Source: Pachyseris speciosa
Lineage: Eukaryota; Cnidaria; Anthozoa; Scleractinia; Pachyseridae
Reading direction: 5' to 3'
Length of the DNA stretch: 64,000 bases
Assembly (NCBI GenBank): GCA_016490735.1
Contig: JAEMWC010000058.1
Coordinates: 585,001 to 649,000, forward strand
How positions within the stretch are numbered: the first letter of the stretch is position 1; each line of letters starts with the position of its first letter. A program made the position numbers and the translations under genes. A model generated the notes under the pieces. It worked only from the letters and a program-made list of their open reading frames with translations, was not told the origin of the DNA and did not search any database. This document shows, piece after piece, positions 47,776-57,690 of this stretch.

Positions 47776-48001
47776 AGCCCGTTTCTCGAAAGTCCCGAAA
47801 CCTTTTCGGGCCCGAAAAGCAATTTGTAAAACTGCAACTCCGGTTATCCTAAAAGCTGGTAATTTAGTATGTTTTCAAGGTGAGAAAGAGCAGCGTTATT
47901 GCAAGATTTGATGCCTAAAGAGGTCTTCGTTTTAAAGATACAGTGCGAATCATGGTACCCGAAATAGGCCCGAAAAGTTTCGGGGCTTTCGAGAAACGCA
48001 C
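47776..48001. mobile_element. MITE, TIR CCCGTTTCTCGAAAG
   Basis: The left end CCCGTTTCTCGAAAGTCCCG is mirrored by CGGGGCTTTCGAGAAACG. It is flanked by ccaggag on both sides, a 7- to 8-bp duplication compatible with hAT-type mobilisation. Confidence 0.85.
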
Positions 48002-48203
48002 GCCAGGAGGGTAATGGGCTCCTGGCCTGACACGTTTTTACAAGCCTATGAGATGCAATCACGGGCCTATGTCACCGTACTAAATCATGGGAGATGCGTA
48101 CGTTCGATTTATGCATTCGCTAGCAAGACGAGCTCCTTAAGATCGACAGTCATAACAAAGATGAAATATCTAAAAAGGTGTAAAATCAACAGCTAATTCA
48201 ATT

Positions 48204-49708
48204 TCAAAATGTGTCGTCCGGTTGAAACACCCATTCAATCGGTGGAACAGGTGACTCGGGAACCCTAAGGTAACGGCATTTGCCTCTTCGGTCTTGATAA
48301 TACCATGACCTGTCCTGATCTATCAGATGCGACGTTGAGGGGCATGTGTCCGTGTTTACGAACACTCGGCTTTCGCTTCTTTGTTCTCGGATCGAGTTGC
48401 TTGGCAAAACGGGCCTAGTCTTTTTAGCCTCTTTTACTTTCAATGTTTCCGGGCTCGCCATTGGCTGGTTGCTCCTCAAGAAAGTCAAGACTCTGAGATT
48501 CAACTCTTCCTCGGAGATTGTAGGTGAGGAAACCTTCACACTGGTTGTCTCTTTGCCAGAAGACATCCTGCCCTTTGGCCTGAGCTTGGCTTCCCTCTGC
48601 GGGCTTATCACTGCTTTTCCGACTGTAGGCTGCATTATTCTGCCCGAGCTCGTCCTCAAATCGTTTTCAGGGGAATTGAGGTGTACACCATGCATATTAA
48701 AAATCTGTTTCCCTTCGATCTTTATTTTCCGGGTTGCTTCGGTCGAATTTTGAATTGACGAATTAAAAAATCGCGAGGAAACAACATCTTGCTGTTTAAC
48801 GTCAAAAGTAGTTGCCATTATCTTGCTTTCGTAGGATTGTGTTTCTTCCTGGTCATTAGTATTTCCTTCCGATCTTGCGGTCGGCGATGACGTCATCTTA
48901 TTGTCATTAGGCCAAAATAGAATTTGATCCGCAGATTTTTCCGAAATAAAACTTCTCGGCGATGATGATTTGCTTGACCGCATTTCATCAATTCTTTCGT
49001 TCCCTGAAGATTCATTTTCTTCTTTAGTTTTCAAAGTTTCGATGGATTCAACGATTTTGGGCAAAATATAGCGTGAGTCATTGCTTTTGACTTCCAAGTG
49101 GCGCTTCTCTTGTGCAAAGGGACGTAATATCCGCTTGGGCACTGCGTCCTTTGCAGAAGATCCAGATCTTTCGTTTGTAAAGTTGTTTGAAAAATTGTCA
49201 GAAAAAGACATTCGTCTGCTGGCTTTTGGAGGTGTCTTACTGGCTTGACTATGCAGTTTATAGCTTCTTTCCACAAAAGGTCGATTCTTTTCCTTGCTTG
49301 CCCGTGATATCCGTCCCAGCGGGGTCGTTGTCGTAAAGACCCCGGCTCGAAAACGACGCCTCATTGCTGATGTTTCAGGCGATTTGTTTGAAATTGAAAC
49401 ATCATCTGACCGTTCAGGACGGCGTCCTTCGCGACGAAAAAGTGAGCCTAACTTTTCAAGATCCATTTTCTTGTCTTCAGTGAATTCTGCGGGTTGTTTG
49501 TAGCCATTAGTAAGTCGTATAACCCTGTTATCGGAATATCCTCGGGTGTGGTATCGGTCGTTAGCCGATAATACATCGTTGCCTTGAGTTTGCGAGTCTG
49601 TTTCTGCCTCTCCCAACACCTTCGCCGCTGTCGTTGCGTTCATTTGACCTGTAGGAAATTTTTCGTTTCTCTCTGCGACAGAGAACGTGGCCCTTGCACG
49701 GTGGATTG
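48204..49708 (-). CDS. unrecognised disordered protein, terminal exon
   Basis: One uninterrupted frame of about 500 codons ends at TGA 48204. On the minus strand a good acceptor (attcttcacag) precedes 49708, so this is probably the last exon of a longer gene whose 5' exons were not found. An internal start (MNATTAAKVLGE) is also possible. The product is rich in Ser, Arg, Lys and Glu, and it is predicted to be mostly disordered, with no signal peptide, membrane helix or enzyme motif. It has basic patches such as AMRRRFRAG and a compact, aromatic-rich C-terminus (WYYQDRRGKCRYLRVPESP, then PPIEWVF) that looks like a conserved peptide or small fold. I do not recognise the family. The frame length in A+T-rich DNA makes it very unlikely to be chance. 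Confidence 0.8.
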
Positions 49709-51005
49709 CTGTGAAGAATGAGTAGATCAAGAGTAATAATTACTGAGAGTCATGCGACTATGCCATGCGTGACTTCACTTTAGCACAATTTGTAATTACA
49801 GAGGAAATGAATAACAAGGTGTTAATAATAGAAACCGCCTGGGGTGCGCCGCCAGTCACGCTTTCTGTACACTTTTAACCTTTTCTAACAACTTAAGAGC
49901 GTTGAAGTGCGAAATTCTTATTTCTTTCAGCAAGAAATTAGTAATGAAAGATTGTATACTGGTCACAGAATTCAATCATGAACCGGCGAATGGTCCTTCG
50001 TGACGGGATTTCAACCGCAGACTGAAGCACTTAGGTCCACAGAAACGTGATGGCCACCCTTTGACGCTGCAATTTCATCCACAGTGTCAAATGTTTGTAT
50101 AAAAACCACAAGTCAAGTGTTGAGATATTTGTCCGTGGGAGAAAATTCCATCATTATTACAGTTTTGCATTTTGTTCTGTCGGTCGATCGTCGAGAGACC
50201 ATTGCATTAATTTCCTAGAGATAAGAGTGACAAAACAAGAGAAAGGAAGTTTATCCCGAAACATTAATGGTAATTGACACAAGCTTAATGCGGTATCGTA
50301 CGTTGGTACTAAGATCAAATATTTCATGCGATTTTCATCAGTGGCAAGCGTTATTAGATAAGCCGACTTTCTACGAACTCAACTCGCCTGGGGTCCTGAC
50401 TTACCCTCTCTCTGTCTGCAAAAACAGCAAATTGGATCGCCTAGAGCATTGCTCAAAAATATATTATTTTAAGGAAACGTGTACGCCAAATCGAAGGAAG
50501 GGTTTGGTTTTGAGTTGCCAAAGTTCTATTTTGTATCATATATTACATACACTGCGGTTTCGTTTGCCCAAATGAATGGCGTGATAAAAACTAATCGTCG
50601 GAAGTCACTTTATTGGTAATTAACAAGGAATTAAGTTAAAATTTTTAATATACATTGTCGAAACCACTCAAAAAATGCAAACCATGACGGAAGTCACGTA
50701 AGGAATAAAAAAAGATTTGAGAAGAATGTCGGACATATCTGTCAGCGCTTCTTGCCAGCCATGCAAACGCGCTAGACGGCTCTTCCAGATTAGGTTGAAA
50801 AGTTTTGTCCTTTGAGTGTCAATTTACCAAAGTTTCAACTTAATCAATGAAAAGCTTTCTTGGCCCTAAGGCGGTGACAGTTTTTATTAATATGTGCAAA
50901 ATCTTTGCATTCTTTCATGGTGACGATCACTTCAAATATCGGAAAACAGCGCGCAAACATTGATCTTGTCCGCCATTAGTCATATATGCAAGTGTCATTT
51001 TCAAG

Positions 51006-51293
51006 TGCTTTATAATAATAATAATAAATAATAATCACTTTATTTAAGTCTCAAATGTATTTAGCCGAGCATAGATGCTCTACTAATTGGGGAGACTAAA
51101 TCAAATCAACTCTAAATAAATCAAATCAAATCAAATGTTGGTTTTTTTGGCGAGAGGGGAAAACCGGAGTACCCGGAGAAAAACCTCTCGGAGCAGAGTA
51201 GAGAACCAACAAACTCAGCCCACTTATGACGTCGAGTCCGGGAATCGAACCCGGGCCACATTGGTGGAAGGCGAGCGCTCTCACCACTTCGCT
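51006..51293 (-). mobile_element. tRNA-derived SINE, second copy
   Basis: Same family as 16706-17033: the body words ctctactaattggggagact and aaaacctctcggagc are shared. The minus-strand head has GTGAGAGCGCTCGCCTTCCA and a perfect B box GGGTTCGATTCCCGG, so this copy is better preserved. It ends in an (ATT)n-type tail and is truncated at the head. Confidence 0.85.
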
Positions 51294-51612
51294 TTCAGAA
51301 AGTTTCGAGCAAATACGCACTTAATGCAAAGGAATGAAATTAGAATGTTTGTACTGCTGTTAATAAGCCTCTTTGCTTTACACTGATCAGGATGACACAA
51401 AACTGGTACAAACTTTGTTCATCACGGCTTGTCCTTTCATTTTGTCACCATGAAATTTCTTACCGTGTCACCTAGTCAGAATTAGCTAAAATGTTTGATG
51501 TTTCGTACAAATACACTTCAACCACTTGTTCGGTGGTTTCGATAACATGATGATGTCAACTTGGTTCATGAATAAGCTAGCTTTGGTTAATATTTGTTTT
51601 GCGATATCATTT

Positions 51613-52546
51613 AGGGACTATGTCAGCTGGGACACATGCGCAGTAGGGACCGGCTGGCATTAATTTGCATACAGCTCATCACAACAGTCTCGCTCACCCG
51701 GACGCCAGCCATTGTTTCATACGTGCCGACAACACTTTCATTACAAAGCGGCCTGTTTTTTCGAAATCATGGAAATTGTCGTTGCTGTCGTCGAAAGCGA
51801 GTCCATTGTGGTGAGTCTAGCCTGTTTATTCGCGTTGTATGTTGTCTGACGTGAATACTGCTGTCATTTTCTCTTCGGATCGATATCGGCAAACACTTTT
51901 GATGACAGTGACTCTTTGTTTCCCTTTGGTTTTTAGACCGATCCTTGCATCTGCAAGAATACTTGTTCTCGAAAAACTACCTTAAAACCAATGGTTTCCC
52001 CTGTAAAACTACAAAGTGCATTGCACCGATTTATGTACTTGTGGCACGATGAAATTAAAGTCATGTTAAAACAAACCGCTAAGCTTGAATGTTTTATCAA
52101 ATGCAAAGCATCAAAGAAGATGTCCCGCGAACTTGGAATCGGTGGAATAAACGCACTTTAATTTCGCCGATACCCAAGAAGAATAAATTAAACAATCCAG
52201 ACAAATCCTCTGATTTCCACGTTCCCAAACTTTGCGACTTAACGGCGTTGCTGTCGTAAATTCTCTTTCGTCCGCTGCCAACACGACGACCGCCGCTAGT
52301 AGACATCACAATTTCACGAAAATAATTCTTCCAAAGCCAAATCTCAAAAAGATATTACTGCAAAAGGCCGTCTGTATTTCCTTAAGACTGATTGTGAGCA
52401 AAAACTTCCTCAATTTTTCTCAAGATTGACGGGATTCAAAACAGATGAAATCGGCTACTTGGAACCTTCGACAGCATTTGAAAAAGTTAGGCTAACGTTT
52501 TCAAAAGTTTTCTGACCAACTCGCGCATGCGCGTTGGATGATATAG
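51613..52546. mobile_element. about 0.93-kb TIR element, non-autonomous
   Basis: The ends AGGGACTATGTCA and TGATATAGTCCCT are inverted copies with one mismatch, and each is near a gcgcatgcg or acatgcgca word. On the minus strand (52303 downward) a frame begins MSTSGGRRVGSGRKRIYDS, which resembles the basic start of cnidarian transposon proteins and then loses sense. It looks like a deletion derivative. Confidence 0.65.
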
Positions 52547-52574
52547 TCCCTTTAAGTAGCTTTAAGTAATAAAT

Positions 52575-52665
52575 AAAATATGAGCGGGAGACCTTTATGG
52601 GCATTTAAAACGGCGAGCCGCAGGCGAGCCGTTTTAAAGCCCATAAAGGTCTCACGCGAATATTT
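52575..52665. repeat. palindrome
   Basis: The arms gagacctttatgggc and gcccataaaggtctc, then ttaaaacggc(g)agccg and its inverse, surround a very short loop. Arms are about 35 bp. Confidence 0.85.
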
Positions 52666-52877
52666 TGTTACTTGTGAAATGAAACAATAGATTGTGTTTG
52701 TCGTGTTTGTAATGTTAATCAGTAGAGATCTGTATGAAAGTTAATGCATACTAATTAGCGGAGCAGGGCACTTTTATGAAAGTTAATGATTTTTATTGGG
52801 GTTTAGAGAGCTATACATGTGACTCAAATACTACCCGTAGATTGGTCGTTAGTCTGATGAATTATTAATGAATTTTA

Positions 52878-53255
52878 CAATGGTGTTCAAAGTTCTGAAC
52901 GATCTGGCTCCTGAGACTCTACAAACAAATTAAATTTCCCCTTACCCAGAACCAACTACCTAAAAAGGAGTTTTAGCTATAGAGGAGCAACTCTCTGGAA
53001 CAGTCTACCCTGCAATCTAAGACAAGTGAAATCTCTAGATCTTTTTAAGCATTGTTAAATCTTCATTTTGTTAATTAAGTTATATAAACGGCATTCATGG
53101 AAAACAGGTCTAGTTTAGAGTAGTATTTTTTACGGTAGAGACTTTTTAGGTGTGTATTTATCGTTATTAGGAATTATTATGTAGTTGTATTTTATACTGT
53201 AAATCACCTGATGAATTTTACCGTGTTAAAATAAAGATTTTGAAATTTGAGACCT
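52878..53255 (+). mobile_element. LINE 3' end
   Basis: The plus frame encodes VFKVLNDLAPETL, then after a break SYRGATLWNSLPCNLRQVKS. This is the C-terminal signature of many animal LINE reverse-transcriptase proteins. It has at least one internal stop. A 3' UTR follows, ending in aataaagattttgaaattt. Confidence 0.75.
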
Positions 53256-53559
53256 TCGTTTACAGATTATGTTAAGTGTGATTACAAGTTTATTTTGTCA
53301 CTAAACCCTTTCTCTAAATTCTTGAATCGAGTTGAAAAGTGTAGAAAAGGATATTACTTGATTTTTTGAGTTGATAAAATATGTTAACTGCTGGACAAAG
53401 CTTACAAATTCAACGGGATTATATATATGCGTTTTAATTATTTTAGAGTTAGTCCCCTCCCCTCACTTGAAAATGCGGGTGCGGCCCCCCACTTTGAAAA
53501 CTATTCCGCGGGCCCAGAATTAAGTATCAACATCTATTTCCTCCTGTATCAGTGCTCAC

Positions 53560-54075
53560 GTCATACTCTTTAGCTTGGTCAAGTCCTCCGCCGTTTCAGA
53601 ACATAGCAACGCGACCGGACATTATCCGCTCTGGGACGAAGTTAAATTTATTGACCGAAACCCACATTGGTACACCCGTAGGGTAAAAGAGGCTATTCAC
53701 ACAAGACTTCACCCTAACAACATTAACAGGGACAGCGGAATTGAAATTCCTGGAGCGTGGATGCCCACGATCAAACAACACAACAGCCGATCAGTACCAA
53801 AGCGGACCGCTGAGGGAACAATTTCTAGTCTGAACGATAAGGATCGAAATCCTCCAATCAACAACAGCCTAAGCGAGGATCGAAACGCACCGATCACCAC
53901 CAGCCACGGGGCTTCTTATACTCATACGCAGCCAGTCGACACCATCGCCTGATGAAGATCAGTAGTATAGCGGTTGAAACGTTGCGATCCACATCTTTGT
54001 GACTCAATCGTGAGACAAAAGATTAACTCAGCTATCATTTGAAACCACGATGACTGGCGAACACCTTTCATAATA
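53560..54075 (+). mobile_element. Penelope-like retroelement C-terminus (likely)
   Basis: The open frame 53575-53952 encodes EHSNATGHYPLWDEVKFIDR and HWYTRRVKEAIHTRLHPNNI. This is the end of the GIY-YIG-linked region in Penelope-like or related retroelement proteins, where a His, a Trp and an Arg-Val-Lys-Glu-Ala helix are conserved. The reverse transcriptase and most of the nuclease are absent. The frame ends in a TGA within a tcgcctgatgaagatcagta 3' region often seen after such elements. The assignment to family is from memory. Confidence 0.6.
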
Positions 54076-57000
54076 AATATATTACATATCGAATGACGAG
54101 GCTAAAACAAATCTTCAAGCTTGTTATATTGTAGTATTATTTCGAGAAAACAGTTAGTTTTGATTTTACAGTTTTGCATTGTACCAGCATAACCTCACCT
54201 AATCAGTAACAGATAATTTGTAAAGGGCTTAGATATGCAGGCACCAATGACCTGAATTTAAATGTTCAGGTACCACAGTTGTAATAGGGTTGGTATATCA
54301 GCTCACTTCTGAGCATTCCTCTAGATCTGAAAGCTGTACAGGTCTGTACGCCATAAAGAGTATTAGTTTACCATAAATTAATAATCTTTAACACAAGCTC
54401 ACATGAAGCTTACATCAGCCATCTTTTCGCTGTTAAACCAAAACATAAAATTTCCTCAATTTTCAAAACTCTGTTGAAAGTCCGCTAGTGTACAGACCTC
54501 TTTTACAGTCCCAGAGTTTTATGATAAACTTGGATAACATTTTAACCATAACACTTGGATAAGTTTTTAACCATAACACTTCGCTGCACAAGAAAGTGGA
54601 GTTGCCAGTATTTTTGCGGGTACAAAACAGTCAAACGAATGTAGAGTAATATGTACATCACACATACCGGGTCTTCGATCAGTACTCGTGAGCAATAACA
54701 CGCTAGACGCCCGTTTTTGACTGAAAACTTCGGCTTTTTGAACGACTAAAGTAAAGCGCGAACCATTTTTTGGTGTAAATAAACTACAGAGTCAAAATAA
54801 AATAAATATGACATACACTCATGGTGTAAACAATTTTGGGGACGATGAAAGAAGAAAGTTACAGTGAAGTTTTCTGTTGAGTTAGCACTTTAAGAGGAAA
54901 AAAGCATTGACGCCAAACAAGGCAAAAACCAATGAAAAAATACGCGGAAATGAAACCATAATCAAGTAAAATTTCAATAGTGATATTCGTATGTAGCTAA
55001 TCACCTTGTGTCACAGACTTGATCAGCAATCGACCAAAGATCTCCGAGATCCATGACTTTCTCAAACACTCCTGAATCTCCCGGACGCAAAATAATAATC
55101 AGGGGAGCGGAACCATTTTTTAAGTCTGGAATTCCATGTCACTGAAAAGAGAACGGAAAGCCAACGTTGACCGAGGTAATTTAATCTGGGGGACGGCAAA
55201 ACCTTTGAACAAATTGCCATCGAAGTTGAAGCAAAATCAGGTCAGAGCAAAAAACATTTCTTCCAGACACAGACGTATATCTCACGAACGTTTTAAGATA
55301 CAAGATTGCCCTTCTAGGTAGGAAAAGTCCAATATCTACACCCTCACCTCCATTGTTTGTCTTCTTGTATGAGCTTCGTGATGTGGAGTGATCCCTTGGT
55401 AAAATCCCTTGACTTGGTGCCTTTTTCCTTCCACAGCGGAACTTTGATCAATAAAATCTGGAGACCGAATTGAGCCACAAATACCTTAACAGGTCATGGT
55501 GTTAGCACTATATGTATACATAATATTTCCTCTCATTTCGTTTAATGGAATCCACCTGTAGGCGTAGATCCTAGAGTTAAAACCTCTCACAGTGAGCTCG
55601 AGACAACAAAATGGCGCACGAAGTTCCATCTCGTCTGGCGCATGCTCATTTTTCATGGATGACGTAGTCATGCCATGAGGTATAGGAGGCACCCGATGTC
55701 ACTCACTCACTCTCTCGATTCTGATTAATTTATTCATTAAACTTGGATGAAACATTTCTTGTGTCCCTCCCCTGGTAAGTATTGTATTTGTCCCCGGAGT
55801 CCTCTTTGCTCAAGGTTTTCAAGTTTCAGGGGGTAGTAGAAATGCGTAGATTCTTGCTCGACTGTTTATGTATCATGAAGTGAATATGAATTAATGGCGT
55901 CGATCAGAGCATGTGAAGATTGAAAAGCGGATGATTTTTCGTCCTGTCTTCTTGAATATGCTTTTGCGGAGTTGGAAAGTGGAAAGCTAATACGATTACG
56001 TACACAAGCTGCGAGAAATGAAGATGGAAATCGACGATATTTGCACGCTGATATCTTAAAAGCGATGATGAAATTGCTGTTCCTATCGGCTTGTCACCTG
56101 GCGGAAGAAGCAGGGAGGAGTGAATGTCTTAATGATCAAAGCAAGTTATTTCGATATCACTAGCACTGAAGAGCGTGGTTGGAGTTCAAGACAAGGGAAC
56201 AGAAAGAAAACAACGCCAAAAGCATATGTTTATATAGCAAAACTAGGCATGCTATGGCCACCGAGTGTTTGAAAATAAATATTCTGCGACCCTAAGTAAG
56301 GAAATACATGTAAGACATTCCCTATCCCCAGGAGCTTTAGACAAGGACCAAAAGCAACTAATTCGTTTGAGCAAGGGATTGGACCATATTCCAACAATGA
56401 ATTGAATCCCTCATCGCGTAATAAGTACTGTGTGTTGTTGCATATCAGGTTAAACACAACATACATTCACGCCGCAATCGCTACAGTGAATCAAATATAA
56501 ACAACTGAAGTAACTAGCAGAGCTTTTCTACCAGAAAAAACCCCTATTTAGACATGCAACACATTTGTTTTGGGAGAAAAATATGATCGATTTTACTGCT
56601 TAAACTGAGACAGGCACGTATTGGATTCTTATCGAAGACAAGATCGGAAATTTCTGAAATGTCTCAAATAGCTTCAATGGTATGTAAATGAAATGGCCGC
56701 GGTATTCTGAAATCTAGCCGCCAAAACACCGATCTTGTTCAGAAAGTCTATATCCTTTGGCTTAAATAAACGATCAGTAATAAAAATTATTTTAAAAGTA
56801 GTTCAATATTCTGGTAAAAAACAGTTACAATTCTGTAACATAGCTGCAGATTTCTTTAGGTCATACGATTTTCGGGGTGTCACACAACGCTCTCTTTGAC
56901 GGGAGGTTGCGTCGAGGGCGGGAACACATCCGTCACAATAATAAGTTTGATAGACTCTACGAAAGAGGTTGCATTACTTACCAAATGCAGATCGCAATTT

Positions 57001-57102
57001 GTGTAGCAAAATGCATCCATGAGCTAGCTCACAGGAGCCTTTGATTCTAACCATTTTTCTATGTATCGTACTAGTTTCAGTCCTCTTGGTTTTGGCCGAG
57101 CG

Positions 57103-57563
57103 TACTACTGAAACAGGTAGACTGCAAATTCAAAGGCAAGCGTGCCAGATGACTTTGGCGTCGAACGTCAACGATTTTGGTCACCTGGCTTTGTTTGTCA
57201 AATCGAAAAAAGGTGAACGCACGCGGTCACATTCCTTTCTCCACAACTTTGAAACAAACTGATTTGAAACTCGAAAGCGATCTGCAACATTGGAATATCT
57301 TCCTGGAAGAATCCTGATGCCGGGTCTCCGCCTTCCGCGATGATGGGTCTAAAATGCTTCCTGTTAAGCTTTCATCTATGGATTTCCCGCGAATTAGAGT
57401 TCGCCGTTTGCTGTTTACAGAATACGCCATTGTTCAATTCCGCACAGGAATGTGAACACATGCGTTGAAAAACAAAGCCACGTAAACAAAATCGTTGACG
57501 TTTGGCGCCAAAGTCAACTGTCACCTTTGTCTCTGAATTCGTGGTCAACCTGTTTCGGTAGTA
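57103..57563. mobile_element. inverted-repeat element in the NLR promoter region
   Basis: The left end TACTAC(T)GAAACAGGT and right end ACCTGTTTCGGTAGTA are inverse. The arms go on for about 95 bp through gactttggcgtcgaacgtcaacgatttt and its mirror (gttgacgtttggcgcc). It ends 127 bp before the NLR start codon. A CCAAT box (57571) lies between them. Confidence 0.8.
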
Positions 57564-57690
57564 ATCTATCCAATCAGCGAGAGCAACGTGACAATCTGGT
57601 ATTCACCACCCCGGGCGGTCTTTTCACGTAACTTAGCCGGCATCTGCGAGCGGCAGGTTCGCCAGCAGGCTTCGCAATCTTCACGCTATA

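Larger units (their letters stand above)
44526..48203. other. spacer between ARM gene and the unknown gene
   Basis: 3.7 kb. It holds the SINE at 45690-45965 and MITEs at 46841-47271 and 47776-48001. Remaining open frames are short, overlap each other on both strands and lack splice or domain support. Confidence 0.6.
49709..57690. other. 8-kb repeat-rich intergenic region
   Basis: It holds the SINE at 51006, a TIR element at 51613, a palindrome at 52575, a LINE 3' end at 52878, a Penelope-like fragment at 53560 and an inverted repeat at 57103. The 5' exons of the 48.2-kb gene may lie in the first part. From 54000 to 57100 nothing recognisable was seen beyond short open frames. Confidence 0.6.

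Noticed and set aside
48346..48753. 135-codon plus-strand frame
   Set aside because: It is an antisense shadow of the 500-codon minus-strand exon and has no splice or domain support.
50267..50575. 102-codon plus-strand frame
   Set aside because: No motif, no splice sites and no similarity that I recognise. The length is within chance for this window.
57041..57262. Short frame with a hydrophobic start upstream of the NLR
   Set aside because: It runs into the inverted-repeat element, and the NLR has its own good start downstream.
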